From the NCBI GenBank assembly GCA_965218775.1, contig CBDCLS010000005.1:1736001-1800000 (forward strand): a DNA stretch of 64,000 bases, given 5' to 3'. Source of the stretch: CAUZIZ01 sp965218775 (GTDB lineage: Bacteria; Acidobacteriota; UBA6911; RPQK01; JAJDTT01). Position 1 is the stretch's first letter, and each line of letters opens with the position of its first letter. The position numbers and the translations under genes are program-made. The notes beneath the pieces were generated by a model. The model was not told where the DNA came from, ran no database searches, and worked only from the letters and a program-made list of their open reading frames with translations. Below are positions 1 to 7,638 of this stretch, piece after piece.

Positions 1-1
1 G

Positions 2-379
2 GTCATAGGTGCCTGTTCGTTCTGCCCCTTTCTCCCCACCGGCTTCGATTCCACGGTAGAAGACTACGTAAACGCAATCGATGACATGGTCGAGAGGATC
101 GGCATCGACCATGTAGCCGTAGGAACGGACACGACCCAGGATCAGCCGCTCTCTTTCTGGCACTACATCAGCGCCCAACAAGGCACCAAATACCCGTCCA
201 CTTTCACCAACACCGCGTGGCGCTACGAAGAGCTGAGTTTCCAGCCAAAAGGCATGGAGAAACTGGACGAGTTTCCCAACCTGGCGGCAGCGCTAATGGA
301 CCGCGGTTACAACACTGCGGACCTCCTAAAGATCCTAGGCGAAAACTGGCTCCGTCTATTCCAGGATGTCTGGGCGTAG
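2..379 (+). CDS. Membrane dipeptidase (peptidase M19), C-terminal part
   Basis: The window opens inside this gene, and only the last 125 codons are visible. The reading frame is open from base 2. Members of peptidase family M19 are zinc-dependent dipeptidases (renal dipeptidase type) that cleave dipeptides, some with D-residues. The match rests on the conserved stretch GIDHVAVGTDTTQDQP near the start of the fragment and on the closing pattern in which a gene-end helix (YNTADLLKILGENWLRLF) resembles the usual 'kilGgNflRvf' ending of the family. The N-terminal zinc ligands lie outside the window, so activity cannot be judged. The TAG stop lies inside the left arm of a foldback repeat, so the last codons may be repeat-derived. 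The next gene is co-directional, but the repeat separates the two. Confidence 0.8.
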   Translation, partial: VIGACSFCPFLPTGFDSTVEDYVNAIDDMVERIGIDHVAVGTDTTQDQPLSFWHYISAQQGTKYPSTFTNTAWRYEELSFQPKGMEKLDEFPNLAAALMDRGYNTADLLKILGENWLRLFQDVWA

Positions 380-458
380 CTTTGGCCTCCAGGCCGAAGT
401 ATTCTTTTTCTTTCGAGCCTTTGGCTCGAGGCACAGCGGCCTGGAGGCCACCGCTACG
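375..458. repeat. Foldback repeat R2, complete copy
   Basis: An 84-bp element with 22-bp inverted ends: the left arm begins CGTAGC and ends GGCCTCCAGGCCG, and the right arm is its complement with two differences. A second hairpin (CGAGCC-TTT-GGCTCG) sits in the centre. The left arm contains the stop codon of the M19 gene, and the right arm ends 5 nt before the start codon of the next gene, which therefore has no visible Shine-Dalgarno sequence. Other copies or pieces are at about 9135-9213 (inverted), 1834-1856 (left half) and 26934-26979 (right half). Confidence 0.8.
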
Positions 459-463
459 AAATC

Positions 464-1750
464 ATGCAACAACACTCCTCCCCCATCCCGAAATCCTTCT
501 TCGACTACGTCAAGTCGATGGGCCCCGGCATCGTAGTGGTCCTGACCTGGCTGGGTGCCGGCGACATTGTGGAATCGGCCATGGCGGGAGGAAACTACGG
601 ATACGCGCTGATGTGGGCCTTCTGCCTCTGCCTGGTCCTGCGCTATCTGTTCGTCTCCATCATCGCCAAGTATCAACTCTGTAATCAGCACGGAGAAAGC
701 GTCCTGGCAGGGCTGATCCGGGTCCACCCTCTCCTGGGGGTAATCGTCCTCATAGGCGCGCTTCTCCTCTCGCACGGGGTAGGTGTCTTCCTCCTGGTAG
801 GATCGGCCGAGGTCTGCATCAAACTCACGGGACTGGGCACCACAATCCCCTGGGCCCTGGGCCTCACGGCGGTGGTCTTTCTGCTGGTCTTCCGTCCCCA
901 GTATCGCCGGATCGAGCTGCTTTTCTTCATACTGGCTGGGACGCTCACGGTCTCCTTGATTGCACTGGCAGGGTGGGCCGGACCTTCGGCCAGTGGCATT
1001 GCTAGAGGTATTGTGGGTTTCAGCATCCCCTCGACGTTGGGTCGATTCGATGCAATCTTCCTGATCGTAGCCCTTGTGGGTGCAATTGCCGGAAGTGTCG
1101 CCAATCTGATGTACCCCTACTTCATGAGGGAAAAGGGCTGGACTACGCCCGAGCATCGCCGGGTCCAGCGCTACGACCTGATCTTCGGCATCATCGTCCT
1201 GATCATCCTGGACCTGTCGATCTGGGTGGTGGGGGCAGAGATACTGCATCCCCGGGGAATCCAGGTGGTGGACCTGACGAGCCTCTCGCAACTGTTGGGG
1301 GAGATAATGGGACACCTGGGAACCCAGCTATTCTACCTGGGAGTCTTCGCCGCCCTATTCAGCTCGATGGTAGGAAACGGAGCGGCCTATGGTCTCCTGA
1401 TATCCGATGCCTACATCAATCTACGTCCCAGTGCCCGAGCCCTGTGTGAAGGAGACTACAAGCGCCATCCCATCTACCATAAGGTCATATATTGGGTAGT
1501 TCTTTCCCCGACGATCTGGCTCTTCCTCGGCCACGGCGATTTCGTAGGCCTAACGGTAACAATAAACGCGGCCCAGGTGATGGTCCTTCCCTTCTTGGTA
1601 GGAGGTATCTGGATCATCACAGCGAGCAGCAAATACATCGGTCCAGAATACCGAAACCGCTGGTGGGAAAACGCGCTGGTAGGCGTGCTCTTCGCAGTAG
1701 CCCTGGTAAGCGCCTATTTCTCGGTGATCAAAGTCTTGAAAGGGGTATAG
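464..1750 (+). CDS. Divergent Nramp-family metal ion transporter
   Basis: A 428-residue polytopic membrane protein with about 11 hydrophobic segments and the Nramp fold order. The start GPGIVVVLTWLGAGDIVES aligns with the first Nramp helix, and NLMYPYFM near residues 214-221 with the sixth. Classical Nramp proteins (MntH) bind Mn2+/Fe2+ through a DPGN motif in helix 1 and a Met-Pro-His motif in helix 6. Here the first is replaced by GAGD (residues 31-34) and the second by MYPY. This departs from the canonical manganese/iron site, so the substrate may be another cation, as in the Nramp-related Mg2+ transporters. It acts in the inner membrane. No ribosome-binding site is visible because a repeat ends 5 nt upstream. 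The family is fairly certain; the substrate is unknown. Confidence 0.75.
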   Translation: MQQHSSPIPKSFFDYVKSMGPGIVVVLTWLGAGDIVESAMAGGNYGYALMWAFCLCLVLRYLFVSIIAKYQLCNQHGESVLAGLIRVHPLLGVIVLIGALLLSHGVGVFLLVGSAEVCIKLTGLGTTIPWALGLTAVVFLLVFRPQYRRIELLFFILAGTLTVSLIALAGWAGPSASGIARGIVGFSIPSTLGRFDAIFLIVALVGAIAGSVANLMYPYFMREKGWTTPEHRRVQRYDLIFGIIVLIILDLSIWVVGAEILHPRGIQVVDLTSLSQLLGEIMGHLGTQLFYLGVFAALFSSMVGNGAAYGLLISDAYINLRPSARALCEGDYKRHPIYHKVIYWVVLSPTIWLFLGHGDFVGLTVTINAAQVMVLPFLVGGIWIITASSKYIGPEYRNRWWENALVGVLFAVALVSAYFSVIKVLKGV

Positions 1751-1757
1751 GAAAAAG

Positions 1758-1856
1758 AGGTCGCACGTTCCAGGTTCTCCAGTCGTTCCTATTGGACGGC
1801 TGGGGTGTCGAAGGGCATAGAGGCGGTCTCTTACGTAGCTTTGGCCTCTTGGCCTT
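1758..1856. repeat. Broken pieces of repeats R1 and R2
   Basis: Just after the transporter stop is an R1 end (GGTCGCACGTTCCAGG at 1758), followed at 1834-1856 by the left half of R2 (CGTAGCTTTGGCCTC). No intact partner arms are present. The piece is followed at 1885 by the target site of the IS4-type insertion, so this short gap has received several elements. Confidence 0.55.
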
Positions 1857-1893
1857 CTGAAAGCATCGCGGAGTGGGATTTGGTACTTTCATA

Positions 1894-3227
1894 CACTAGT
1901 GTCCGGTTATAAGTCCCATAGAGTCAACTGGTTAGAGCTAGGACTGTGGGCTTCCTGCAAGCTAGGTCTCATAAGTAGTTGATAAATGGGAACTTTCTCG
2001 AATGCGGTCACGCTCAAAACCTGCAGAATACTGTGTAGACTTTGGGGAAGCTTGAGTTCCTTTTTCAGGATTGCGATGAGGAGGTAAACGCAGACAGCAA
2101 TCCAGATCTGGGTGCGAACGGCATTGTCGGAGGTGCCGTAGAAGGTCTTGATTCGCAGGTGCTGCTTGATCCACTTGAAGAACAGCTCCACCTGCCAGCG
2201 GAGTTTGTAGAGGGAGGCGACGCTGAGGGCCGGAAGGGTGAAATTGTTCGTCAGGAAGACGAGAGATTTGTTGGTGGGAGCGTCGAAGAAGCGAACTCTT
2301 CGCAAGTGCTCTGGATAGTCTTGCCGAGATTTTGGCAAGGCCAAGCGCCCGGTGTGATCGCTGCGAACTCCGGGCTGATCGGTCCGTGCTCGAGAGGTGT
2401 AGCGAGTAAAGCGGAGATTCTTCTTGGCCCGAATCACAAAGTAGGCGCAAGCTTGATGAACGACATGCAGACGAGCAAAGTCGAGATAACCCCGGTCCAT
2501 GACGTAAAAGGCACCGGGCTCGATGACGAGGGAATCCAACAGGTTGACGTCGTGGCACTTTCCCTGGGTGATCTCGATGACGGTGGGGATCGGACCCCGC
2601 AAGTCCAGCAGGGTGTGCAGTTTGATGGCGCCCTTGCGCTTGCGAAAGTGGGCCCAGGGAAACAAGCTCAAGCACAGGTCGATGGTGGTCGAGTCGAAGG
2701 CATAGACTGTCTCCCCCAGCTCCAGACCGAGTTGCTCGTTGGCATACAGGCGTCTGGCTTTGACAATGAGCTTCTGCGCCAAGTCGGCGTAGATACGCCA
2801 GTCCCGTGTTTCGTTGGCTTCGGCCAGGGTGCTGCGGGCCACCTCCCCGCGAAATCCCAGCGAATAGAGCAGCTCGCTTCGGGAGCGCAGGCAGGCCTCG
2901 ATGTCCCGCAAGCTCTCCCGGTACGTCAACTGCGCGAAGGCCATGGCCAGAAACTGGTTCCGGCACGAGAAGCGGCGCACCCGGCGGTCTCCTCCGTAAC
3001 GCTCGACACAGCGCTGGAACTGTTCCCGGTGAATCCCCTCCATCAGCTGGGCAAAAATCGTTCGTCTTGGGTTCATGGCCAGAGACTGGACTACGCCTCT
3101 GACCGTCTGGGTACGGGGCCAAGGAGAAGCCACGAAAATTCAAATGCGTCACACCCCTTCCTCGTCGCAACCTACTATACCCATGTAACTTATAGACGAT
3201 CTCTACAATCTAAACCGGACAGCAGTG
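1894..3227 (-). mobile_element. Complete IS4-family insertion sequence with 9-bp target duplication
   Basis: A 1334-bp element. The left end reads CACTAGTGTCCGGTT and the complement of the right end reads CACTGCTGTCCGGTT, a 15-bp terminal inverted repeat with two mismatches. It is flanked on both sides by the direct repeat ACTTTCATA (1885-1893 and 3228-3236), an undisturbed 9-bp target duplication of the size known for IS4-type elements. It carries one transposase gene. Intact ends, an intact ORF and a perfect duplication suggest recent insertion. The target is intergenic, between the transporter and the NIPSNAP gene. Confidence 0.9.
1907..3076 (-). CDS. IS4-family transposase (DDE)
   Basis: 389 residues from the ATG at 3076; an upstream in-frame ATG at 3133 would add 19 residues but lacks the usual start, and MNPRRTIFAQLMEGI is the typical N-terminus of this group (DUF4372 domain followed by a DDE_Tnp_1 fold). 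Catalytic acidic residues are visible in YAFDSTTIDL and VMDRGYLDF. The C-terminal signature YKLRWQVELFFKWIK fits the IS4 pattern Y-x2-R-x3-E-x6-K. The protein catalyses cut-and-paste transposition of the surrounding element. Length is normal and no frame break is seen, so it should be active. The gene ends 13 bp from the left terminus of the element. Confidence 0.92.
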   Translation of the reverse strand: MNPRRTIFAQLMEGIHREQFQRCVERYGGDRRVRRFSCRNQFLAMAFAQLTYRESLRDIEACLRSRSELLYSLGFRGEVARSTLAEANETRDWRIYADLAQKLIVKARRLYANEQLGLELGETVYAFDSTTIDLCLSLFPWAHFRKRKGAIKLHTLLDLRGPIPTVIEITQGKCHDVNLLDSLVIEPGAFYVMDRGYLDFARLHVVHQACAYFVIRAKKNLRFTRYTSRARTDQPGVRSDHTGRLALPKSRQDYPEHLRRVRFFDAPTNKSLVFLTNNFTLPALSVASLYKLRWQVELFFKWIKQHLRIKTFYGTSDNAVRTQIWIAVCVYLLIAILKKELKLPQSLHSILQVLSVTAFEKVPIYQLLMRPSLQEAHSPSSNQLTLWDL

Positions 3228-3448
3228 ACTTTCATAGTATCTTTGCCAAGGCATCGCCCACCAACAGAAGCCGCGAGAGACTTGACTTATCACCAATGTG
3301 AGCCCAGGTTCCGAGGAGAGACCGGCAAGGATACGTCTTGCCGGTACCACCGCCAACTGCTGTAGACTGTGTAGACTGCAGCTTACGTTGACCCCCCTGA
3401 CAACCACTGCTAGAGTGCTACGTTACTTCAGCAATAAGGGAGAAACCT

Positions 3449-4279
3449 ATGATCGATTCGATTTGGTGCAGACAGCTTCTAACCGTATCCATTGCTTTCC
3501 TCGCGCCGGCCGTTTTGGGGTCGTGCACTACGCCCGAATCTTCCTCGCCACCCGCAGCGGCCGAGGTCTCTGAGACCGTGACGACCAACCAGGAGTACTA
3601 CGAGCTGCGCGTGTACCGCATTCCGAGCGCTGCCAAGCAGAAGATCGTGAGCGATTATCTGGAGAAGGCACTCGTCCCTGCCCTGAATCGTATGGGAATC
3701 GATCGGGTGGGCGTGTTCACCTTGAAGGATACTCCGGACGATTTTTCGATCTTCGTTCTCGTGCCCTATGCCACTCTGGAGGCTTTCTCCGAGTTGAACC
3801 CGAAGTTGGCCTCCGATGATGATTATCAGGAAACCGCCGCGAACCTCTTCGCTCTCTCTAAAGACGATCCCGCCTACACCCGGATCGATAGCCGGCTGAT
3901 GAAGGCCTTTGCTGGAATGCCGGTTTTAGAGGCTCCCAGTAAGGCGGCAAAAACCCGGATTCTGGAGCTTCGGATCTACGAAAGCCATAACCAGAACGCC
4001 GCGCTTCGCAAGGTCGAAATGTTCAATAAGGGCGAGGCTGAGCTCATGCGAAAGGTGAAGCTAGGACCGGTATTCTTTGGAGAAACTCTGATCAGCAATG
4101 ACGTTCCCAACCTGACCTACATGTTGTCCGCCGACGATATGGAGTCCCACAAGCAGCATTTCAAAGACTTCCTGGCACACCCGGATTGGGAGCAAATGAA
4201 GAAGATTGAACGGTACAAGGATACGGTTTCCAAGATTACTAGTCATTTTTTGTTGCCGACTTCTTATTCTCAGATCTAG
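3449..4279 (+). CDS. NIPSNAP-family protein, predicted lipoprotein
   Basis: 276 residues. The N-terminus has a hydrophobic signal ending LAPAVLGSC, a plausible lipobox, so the mature protein is probably anchored in the periplasm or outer membrane. Two dimeric alpha-beta barrel (NIPSNAP) repeats follow, beginning near YYELRVYRIPS (about residue 50) and ILELRIYESHN (about residue 171). This two-domain form is common in Acidobacteriota and Planctomycetota, and its biochemical role is not established. A GGGAGA ribosome-binding site lies 5-9 nt before the ATG. It stands alone between the insertion sequence and an R1 element whose outer end begins 6 nt past the stop. Confidence 0.8.
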   Translation: MIDSIWCRQLLTVSIAFLAPAVLGSCTTPESSSPPAAAEVSETVTTNQEYYELRVYRIPSAAKQKIVSDYLEKALVPALNRMGIDRVGVFTLKDTPDDFSIFVLVPYATLEAFSELNPKLASDDDYQETAANLFALSKDDPAYTRIDSRLMKAFAGMPVLEAPSKAAKTRILELRIYESHNQNAALRKVEMFNKGEAELMRKVKLGPVFFGETLISNDVPNLTYMLSADDMESHKQHFKDFLAHPDWEQMKKIERYKDTVSKITSHFLLPTSYSQI

Positions 4280-4328
4280 GGGAAGGTCGCACGTCTGTCT
4301 TTACCGCTGCACGTCGATTGTCTGTACC

Positions 4329-4868
4329 GTCGCAGGTCTGAACGTCTGAACGTCACACGTCTCTTGGGAAACTCAACTCTGCCGATTAGGCTACTAGTCG
4401 ACTTTACTAGGTTTGAGCTTTGAGAACTCTAGGTAGGATTTTAGACGAGCAATTTGCGACGATACTTTTCTGCTCAGATCCACTAGCGACGAGAACTCGG
4501 TCTTTGTTGCGTAGCCCTGATCTAGGGCAACGTAGAGCTGAGACCTTAGCTCGCCGGCCGAGCCCTTGGCGATGCCTAGGTGTCTGATGAATACAGCTTC
4601 GGTCTGGCTCTCGTAACCTTCGGCTATGTTGCTCATGATGCTGACTGCTGCACGACAGATCTGGTCCTTCATTCCAAAGTCTTTGGCGAATGGCTGCCGC
4701 CTCGTCAAAGTGTAGACCTGTCGAGTCAACTCGCGAGCCCCCTTCCAAGCTTCAATCTCTTCGAAAGACTTAATCGTGCTCATGTGAAAATAGAACGTAG
4801 CCCTCCCAAAAACTACGAACCAACCAACGACTAGGGACGTGCGACGTTCAGACGTTCAGACGTGCGAC
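4329..4868. mobile_element. R1 foldback element carrying a four-helix-bundle ORF
   Basis: A 540-bp unit bounded by 35-bp inverted repeats: 4329-4363 on the left and 4834-4868 on the right, 32 of 35 positions complementary. The arms consist of ACGTC-type units (for example GTCTGAACGTCTGAACGTC). The same arms bound the short, ORF-less R1 copies elsewhere in the window. An extra R1-like end (GGTCGCACGTC) lies at 4285. Between the arms is a complete S23-like gene. Stem-forming ends around an S23 ORF is the plan of 23S rRNA intervening sequences, but here the unit lies between protein genes. Mobility is inferred, not shown. Confidence 0.7.
4394..4783 (-). CDS. Four-helix-bundle protein (23S rRNA-intervening-sequence/S23 family)
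   Basis: 129 residues, typical of the family. Recognised by FEEIEAWKGARELTRQVY at the start, CRAAVSIMSNIAEGYES in the middle and the regular heptad-like helices around it. Family members form a homopentameric four-helix bundle with a basic face and are encoded within 23S rRNA intervening sequences or as accessory (Avd-type) proteins of diversity-generating retroelements. Their exact biochemical role outside retroelements is not settled. No reverse transcriptase or rRNA gene is nearby. The gene fills the interior of an R1 element on the minus strand, and both flanking arms are outside the ORF. A role in the maintenance or spread of R1 is a hypothesis. Confidence 0.85.
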   Translation of the reverse strand: MSTIKSFEEIEAWKGARELTRQVYTLTRRQPFAKDFGMKDQICRAAVSIMSNIAEGYESQTEAVFIRHLGIAKGSAGELRSQLYVALDQGYATKTEFSSLVDLSRKVSSQIARLKSYLEFSKLKPSKVD

Positions 4869-4921
4869 ATCCCCCTTGACTCGCTCCCCCCCACCCTTTA
4901 GCATATTCCCGTTACTGATCT

Positions 4922-5095
4922 ACGAACCGTCATGGTTGGGTTTACGGGAAGTCCGGTTCAAAGCCGGCGCTGCCCTCGCAACTGTGAGCAGGGATGAAAT
5001 TCACATTCTGTGCCACTACCTCTTAAGTGGTGGCCCAAGGTGTGAGATTCCCCTGTAAGCCAGGAACCAGCCCAATCCTGACCTCTCAACGCTTC
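4922..5095 (+). promoter_or_regulatory. Cobalamin (B12) riboswitch
   Basis: The leader contains the conserved riboswitch core: AAAGCCGGCGCTGCCCTCGC followed by AACTGTGAGCAGGGATG, a GCCACT hairpin arm, and the B12-box-like AAGCCAGGAACCAGCC near 5056-5071. It lies directly upstream of a BtuB-like TonB receptor, the most common target of this RNA class. Binding of adenosylcobalamin or a related form would lower expression of the receptor. Exact ends are approximate. Between the riboswitch and the receptor start are about 235 nt, including a strong SD with a six-codon ORF. Confidence 0.88.
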
Positions 5096-5118
5096 CGAAG
5101 GGGAAGCAGGAGGTATCA

Positions 5119-5139
5119 ATGAGCCCTACCCCACTCTGA
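5119..5139 (+). other. Six-codon leader ORF with strong ribosome-binding site
   Basis: AGGAGGT at 5108-5114 is followed four bases later by ATG, then AGC CCT ACC CCA CTC TGA. This is the best Shine-Dalgarno in the leader, immediately below the cobalamin aptamer, whereas the receptor start at 5331 has none. It may be a regulatory uORF, or the remains of an original receptor start that has been separated from its gene. No longer frame continues from it. Confidence 0.4.
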
Positions 5140-5330
5140 GCGCTCCAGGATTCCCGAAGTCATCTAGAAAACTCGGCCGCGGCTCTGACACCGGTGTTAG
5201 GCGGGATCCAACCCCCTGACGTGCAGGCCTTCGCACCTCGGCTGTCTCAGGCTGCACCGAACTTGGGGTCTCCTTTGTCTCGGCAGCCGGACGTCTGCGG
5301 GACGATCGAGACTCAACCCCTGGCAAAACA

Positions 5331-7442
5331 ATGAATCTGGTTCGAAAGAAAAACGCCCATCCCCCCTATCTCGAGTTTGCCAAGAAGGATGTGCAGGACT
5401 CGGTTCCAGTTCTGACGACTTTGACGCGATTGGGGACGATCGCTTCGCCGGTCCTGGTCACCTGCCTCTTCGCCGGAGTTCTGATCGCGCAGAAGAACAA
5501 CTCATCCGACAAGAAGCTGATGCGGCTTCCTACTACCGAGGAAGTCACCGTCACTGCGAGCCGCTACGAGGAGAAGACCGCCGGGGTTGCGGCCAATGTC
5601 ACCGTGATCACGGAAGAGGATATCGCCAACTCGACGGCCAGCGATATCCCCGGGCTCCTCCGCAGTCAGGTGAACATCCAGGTGACGGACATCGCCGGGA
5701 ACCAGCGATTCTACAACGTCGACCTGCGGGGCTTCGGGGAGACGGCTCCAGCCAATACCCTGGTCCTGGTCGACGGACGGCGAGTCAACCAGCCCAGCCT
5801 CAACGGAGTCGACTGGATGCAAGTACCCTTGGAGAGGGTCAAACGCATCGAAATTGTCCGAGGGGGCCGGGGCAGCGTCCTCTATGGAGACAATGCCGGA
5901 GCGGGCGTCATCAACATCATTACCGGGCAGGGCGACTCGCCGAGTGCAGATGTGGAATTCTCCGGAGGAAGCTACAAGACCTTCCGCTCGAGTGCGCAGG
6001 TTGGAGGCTCGGGACCGACTCTCCGCTATGCCACCTCGGGAGGCTATTTCCGCGGCGACGGTTACCGGGGCAATAGCGAATCCGAGGGCGGAGACTTTGG
6101 AGGCAGCCTGGGTCTAAAACTGGGCGACCGGGGGAATCTTGAATTCAGCGGCGGTGTCCACACCGACAAGACCGGACTCCCCGGGGCGATTCTCGAAAGT
6201 GAGTTCGGATCGGGTGCCTCCCGTGAAGACTCCCTGCATCCCGACGACTTCGTGGATATCGATGACTACTACGTTCTAGTTCGGCCCGAGTTCAGGTTCT
6301 TTGACCAAAGCACCCTGCAGCTGGACTTCTCGGCCAGGAGGCGCGACTCGACCTTCTTCAGCAGCTTCATCGGTGGAACCTTCGAGGGAAAGACGGAGAC
6401 CGACCTGTACACGGTCTCCCCGAGGCTGCTCCTGCAGGAGAAGATCGCCGGGCTCACCAACAGCCTGAGCATCGGCTACGATTTCGTGGAGGCTACCGAG
6501 GATATCTTCAACACGACCGTCTTCTCCGGCTTCGGATCTCCGACTCTCTTCACGCTGAAAAAGAGAAACCAGGGCTTCTATTTCTATGATGAGGTCTACC
6601 CGGTGGAAGGCCTGGCCTTGTCCGCAGGTTATCGCTACGATCGAGCCACCTTCCGTTTCGCCCCCAGCAGCCCGGATCAAACCAGCCACGATGAGAACCT
6701 CTACACCGCTGGCCTCAACTACCGTTTCTACCGGGATACATTCCTCTATTTCGGCTATTCCAGAAGCTTCCGCTATCCGGTTCTAGACGAGATGTTCAGT
6801 TTCTTCGCCAATACCATCGACGCCAATCTGAAGCCGCAGACAGGAGATGATCTGGAAGTGGGCCTGAGGCACTATTTCACGGAGAGCTTCTTCGGAAACC
6901 TGAACTTCTTCCACGTCGACATGGACAATGAGATCTTCTTCAATCCGGTCGGCGGCGCCTTCGGATTCGGCGCCAATCAGAACTTTGAGGGTAAGACCCG
7001 AAAAAAGGGTGTAGAACTGTCCCTGGGAACCTATGCTTACAGGACCACCTTTCGAGGCAGTTACGGCTTCACGGATGCAAACGTAAAAGAGGGCCAGTAC
7101 CAGGGCAGAGGCGTCCCTGGCGTTTCGAGACATAAGATAACGGTCGAGTCGTCGCTCCACCTTACCCCCAAGTTCAACGCCGGCCTGAGTGGTACCTACG
7201 CGGGCAAGAAGTACTTCCAGAGTGACTGGGGCAATGCCTTCGGGGAACAGGATGATTACTTCCTGCTCAATGCACGGCTTAGTTACCTCCTACGCCGAGC
7301 TACCTTGTTCTTGGACCTGAATAACATCCTGAATCAGGAATACTCCGAGTACGGAGTCCTCGGGGGTTTCCCGACCGAGAGAGCCTTCTATCCTTCGTCC
7401 AAGTTCAATGCTAGGATCGGTGTTCGGTTTTCGATTCGGTAA
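5331..7442 (+). CDS. TonB-dependent receptor, BtuB-like (cobalamin uptake)
   Basis: 703 residues. A hydrophobic segment ending VLVTCLFAGVLIAQ serves as a signal sequence after an unusually long 35-residue N-terminus. A TonB-box-like EEVTVTASR follows, then the plug domain (about residues 65-180, with the typical VLVDGRRVNQPS and RIEIVRGGRGSVLYGDNA stretches) and a beta-barrel to the end, finishing in RIGVRFSIR. Such outer-membrane receptors import vitamin B12 using TonB energy. The upstream cobalamin riboswitch supports cobalamin or another corrinoid as the substrate. No SD is seen at this ATG, so the true start may differ by a few codons. No btuFCD genes are adjacent. An R1 repeat begins 14 nt after the stop. 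Confidence 0.88.
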   Translation: MNLVRKKNAHPPYLEFAKKDVQDSVPVLTTLTRLGTIASPVLVTCLFAGVLIAQKNNSSDKKLMRLPTTEEVTVTASRYEEKTAGVAANVTVITEEDIANSTASDIPGLLRSQVNIQVTDIAGNQRFYNVDLRGFGETAPANTLVLVDGRRVNQPSLNGVDWMQVPLERVKRIEIVRGGRGSVLYGDNAGAGVINIITGQGDSPSADVEFSGGSYKTFRSSAQVGGSGPTLRYATSGGYFRGDGYRGNSESEGGDFGGSLGLKLGDRGNLEFSGGVHTDKTGLPGAILESEFGSGASREDSLHPDDFVDIDDYYVLVRPEFRFFDQSTLQLDFSARRRDSTFFSSFIGGTFEGKTETDLYTVSPRLLLQEKIAGLTNSLSIGYDFVEATEDIFNTTVFSGFGSPTLFTLKKRNQGFYFYDEVYPVEGLALSAGYRYDRATFRFAPSSPDQTSHDENLYTAGLNYRFYRDTFLYFGYSRSFRYPVLDEMFSFFANTIDANLKPQTGDDLEVGLRHYFTESFFGNLNFFHVDMDNEIFFNPVGGAFGFGANQNFEGKTRKKGVELSLGTYAYRTTFRGSYGFTDANVKEGQYQGRGVPGVSRHKITVESSLHLTPKFNAGLSGTYAGKKYFQSDWGNAFGEQDDYFLLNARLSYLLRRATLFLDLNNILNQEYSEYGVLGGFPTERAFYPSSKFNARIGVRFSIR

Positions 7443-7455
7443 CCAAGAAAAAGAA

Positions 7456-7597
7456 GTCGCACGTCTGAACGTCTGCACATCCCACGTCCTTTGGCCGGCA
7501 GCAGCCAGCTTCGGAACTGACAGCTGCGGAAACCTGAAGGTTCGAAGGCCTACCACCGGTGCCTCCTGACCTGGGACGTGCGACGTTCCGACGTTCC
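7456..7597 (+). repeat. R1 foldback repeat, ORF-less copy
   Basis: It begins 14 nt after the receptor stop with AGTCGCACGTCTGAACGTC and ends with GGGACGTGCGACGTTCCGAC. The core carries the conserved blocks GCCGGCAGCAGCCAGCTTC, GAACTGACAGCTGCGG and CACCGGTG, shared by the copies near 11.5, 18.3, 39.8 and 53.4 kb. Confidence 0.8.
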
Positions 7598-7638
7598 TAT
7601 TGACATGGCGGGGGTAGCGTTCCAGACTCGTTCCGCTA

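Noticed and set aside
1962..3170. 402-residue frame on the minus strand overlapping the transposase
   Set aside because: It is a shifted-frame shadow of the transposase with no conserved domain; the transposase frame has all catalytic residues.
4394..4783. Diversity-generating retroelement (S23-like gene as Avd)
   Set aside because: No reverse transcriptase, template/variable repeat or C-type lectin target gene is in the neighbourhood.
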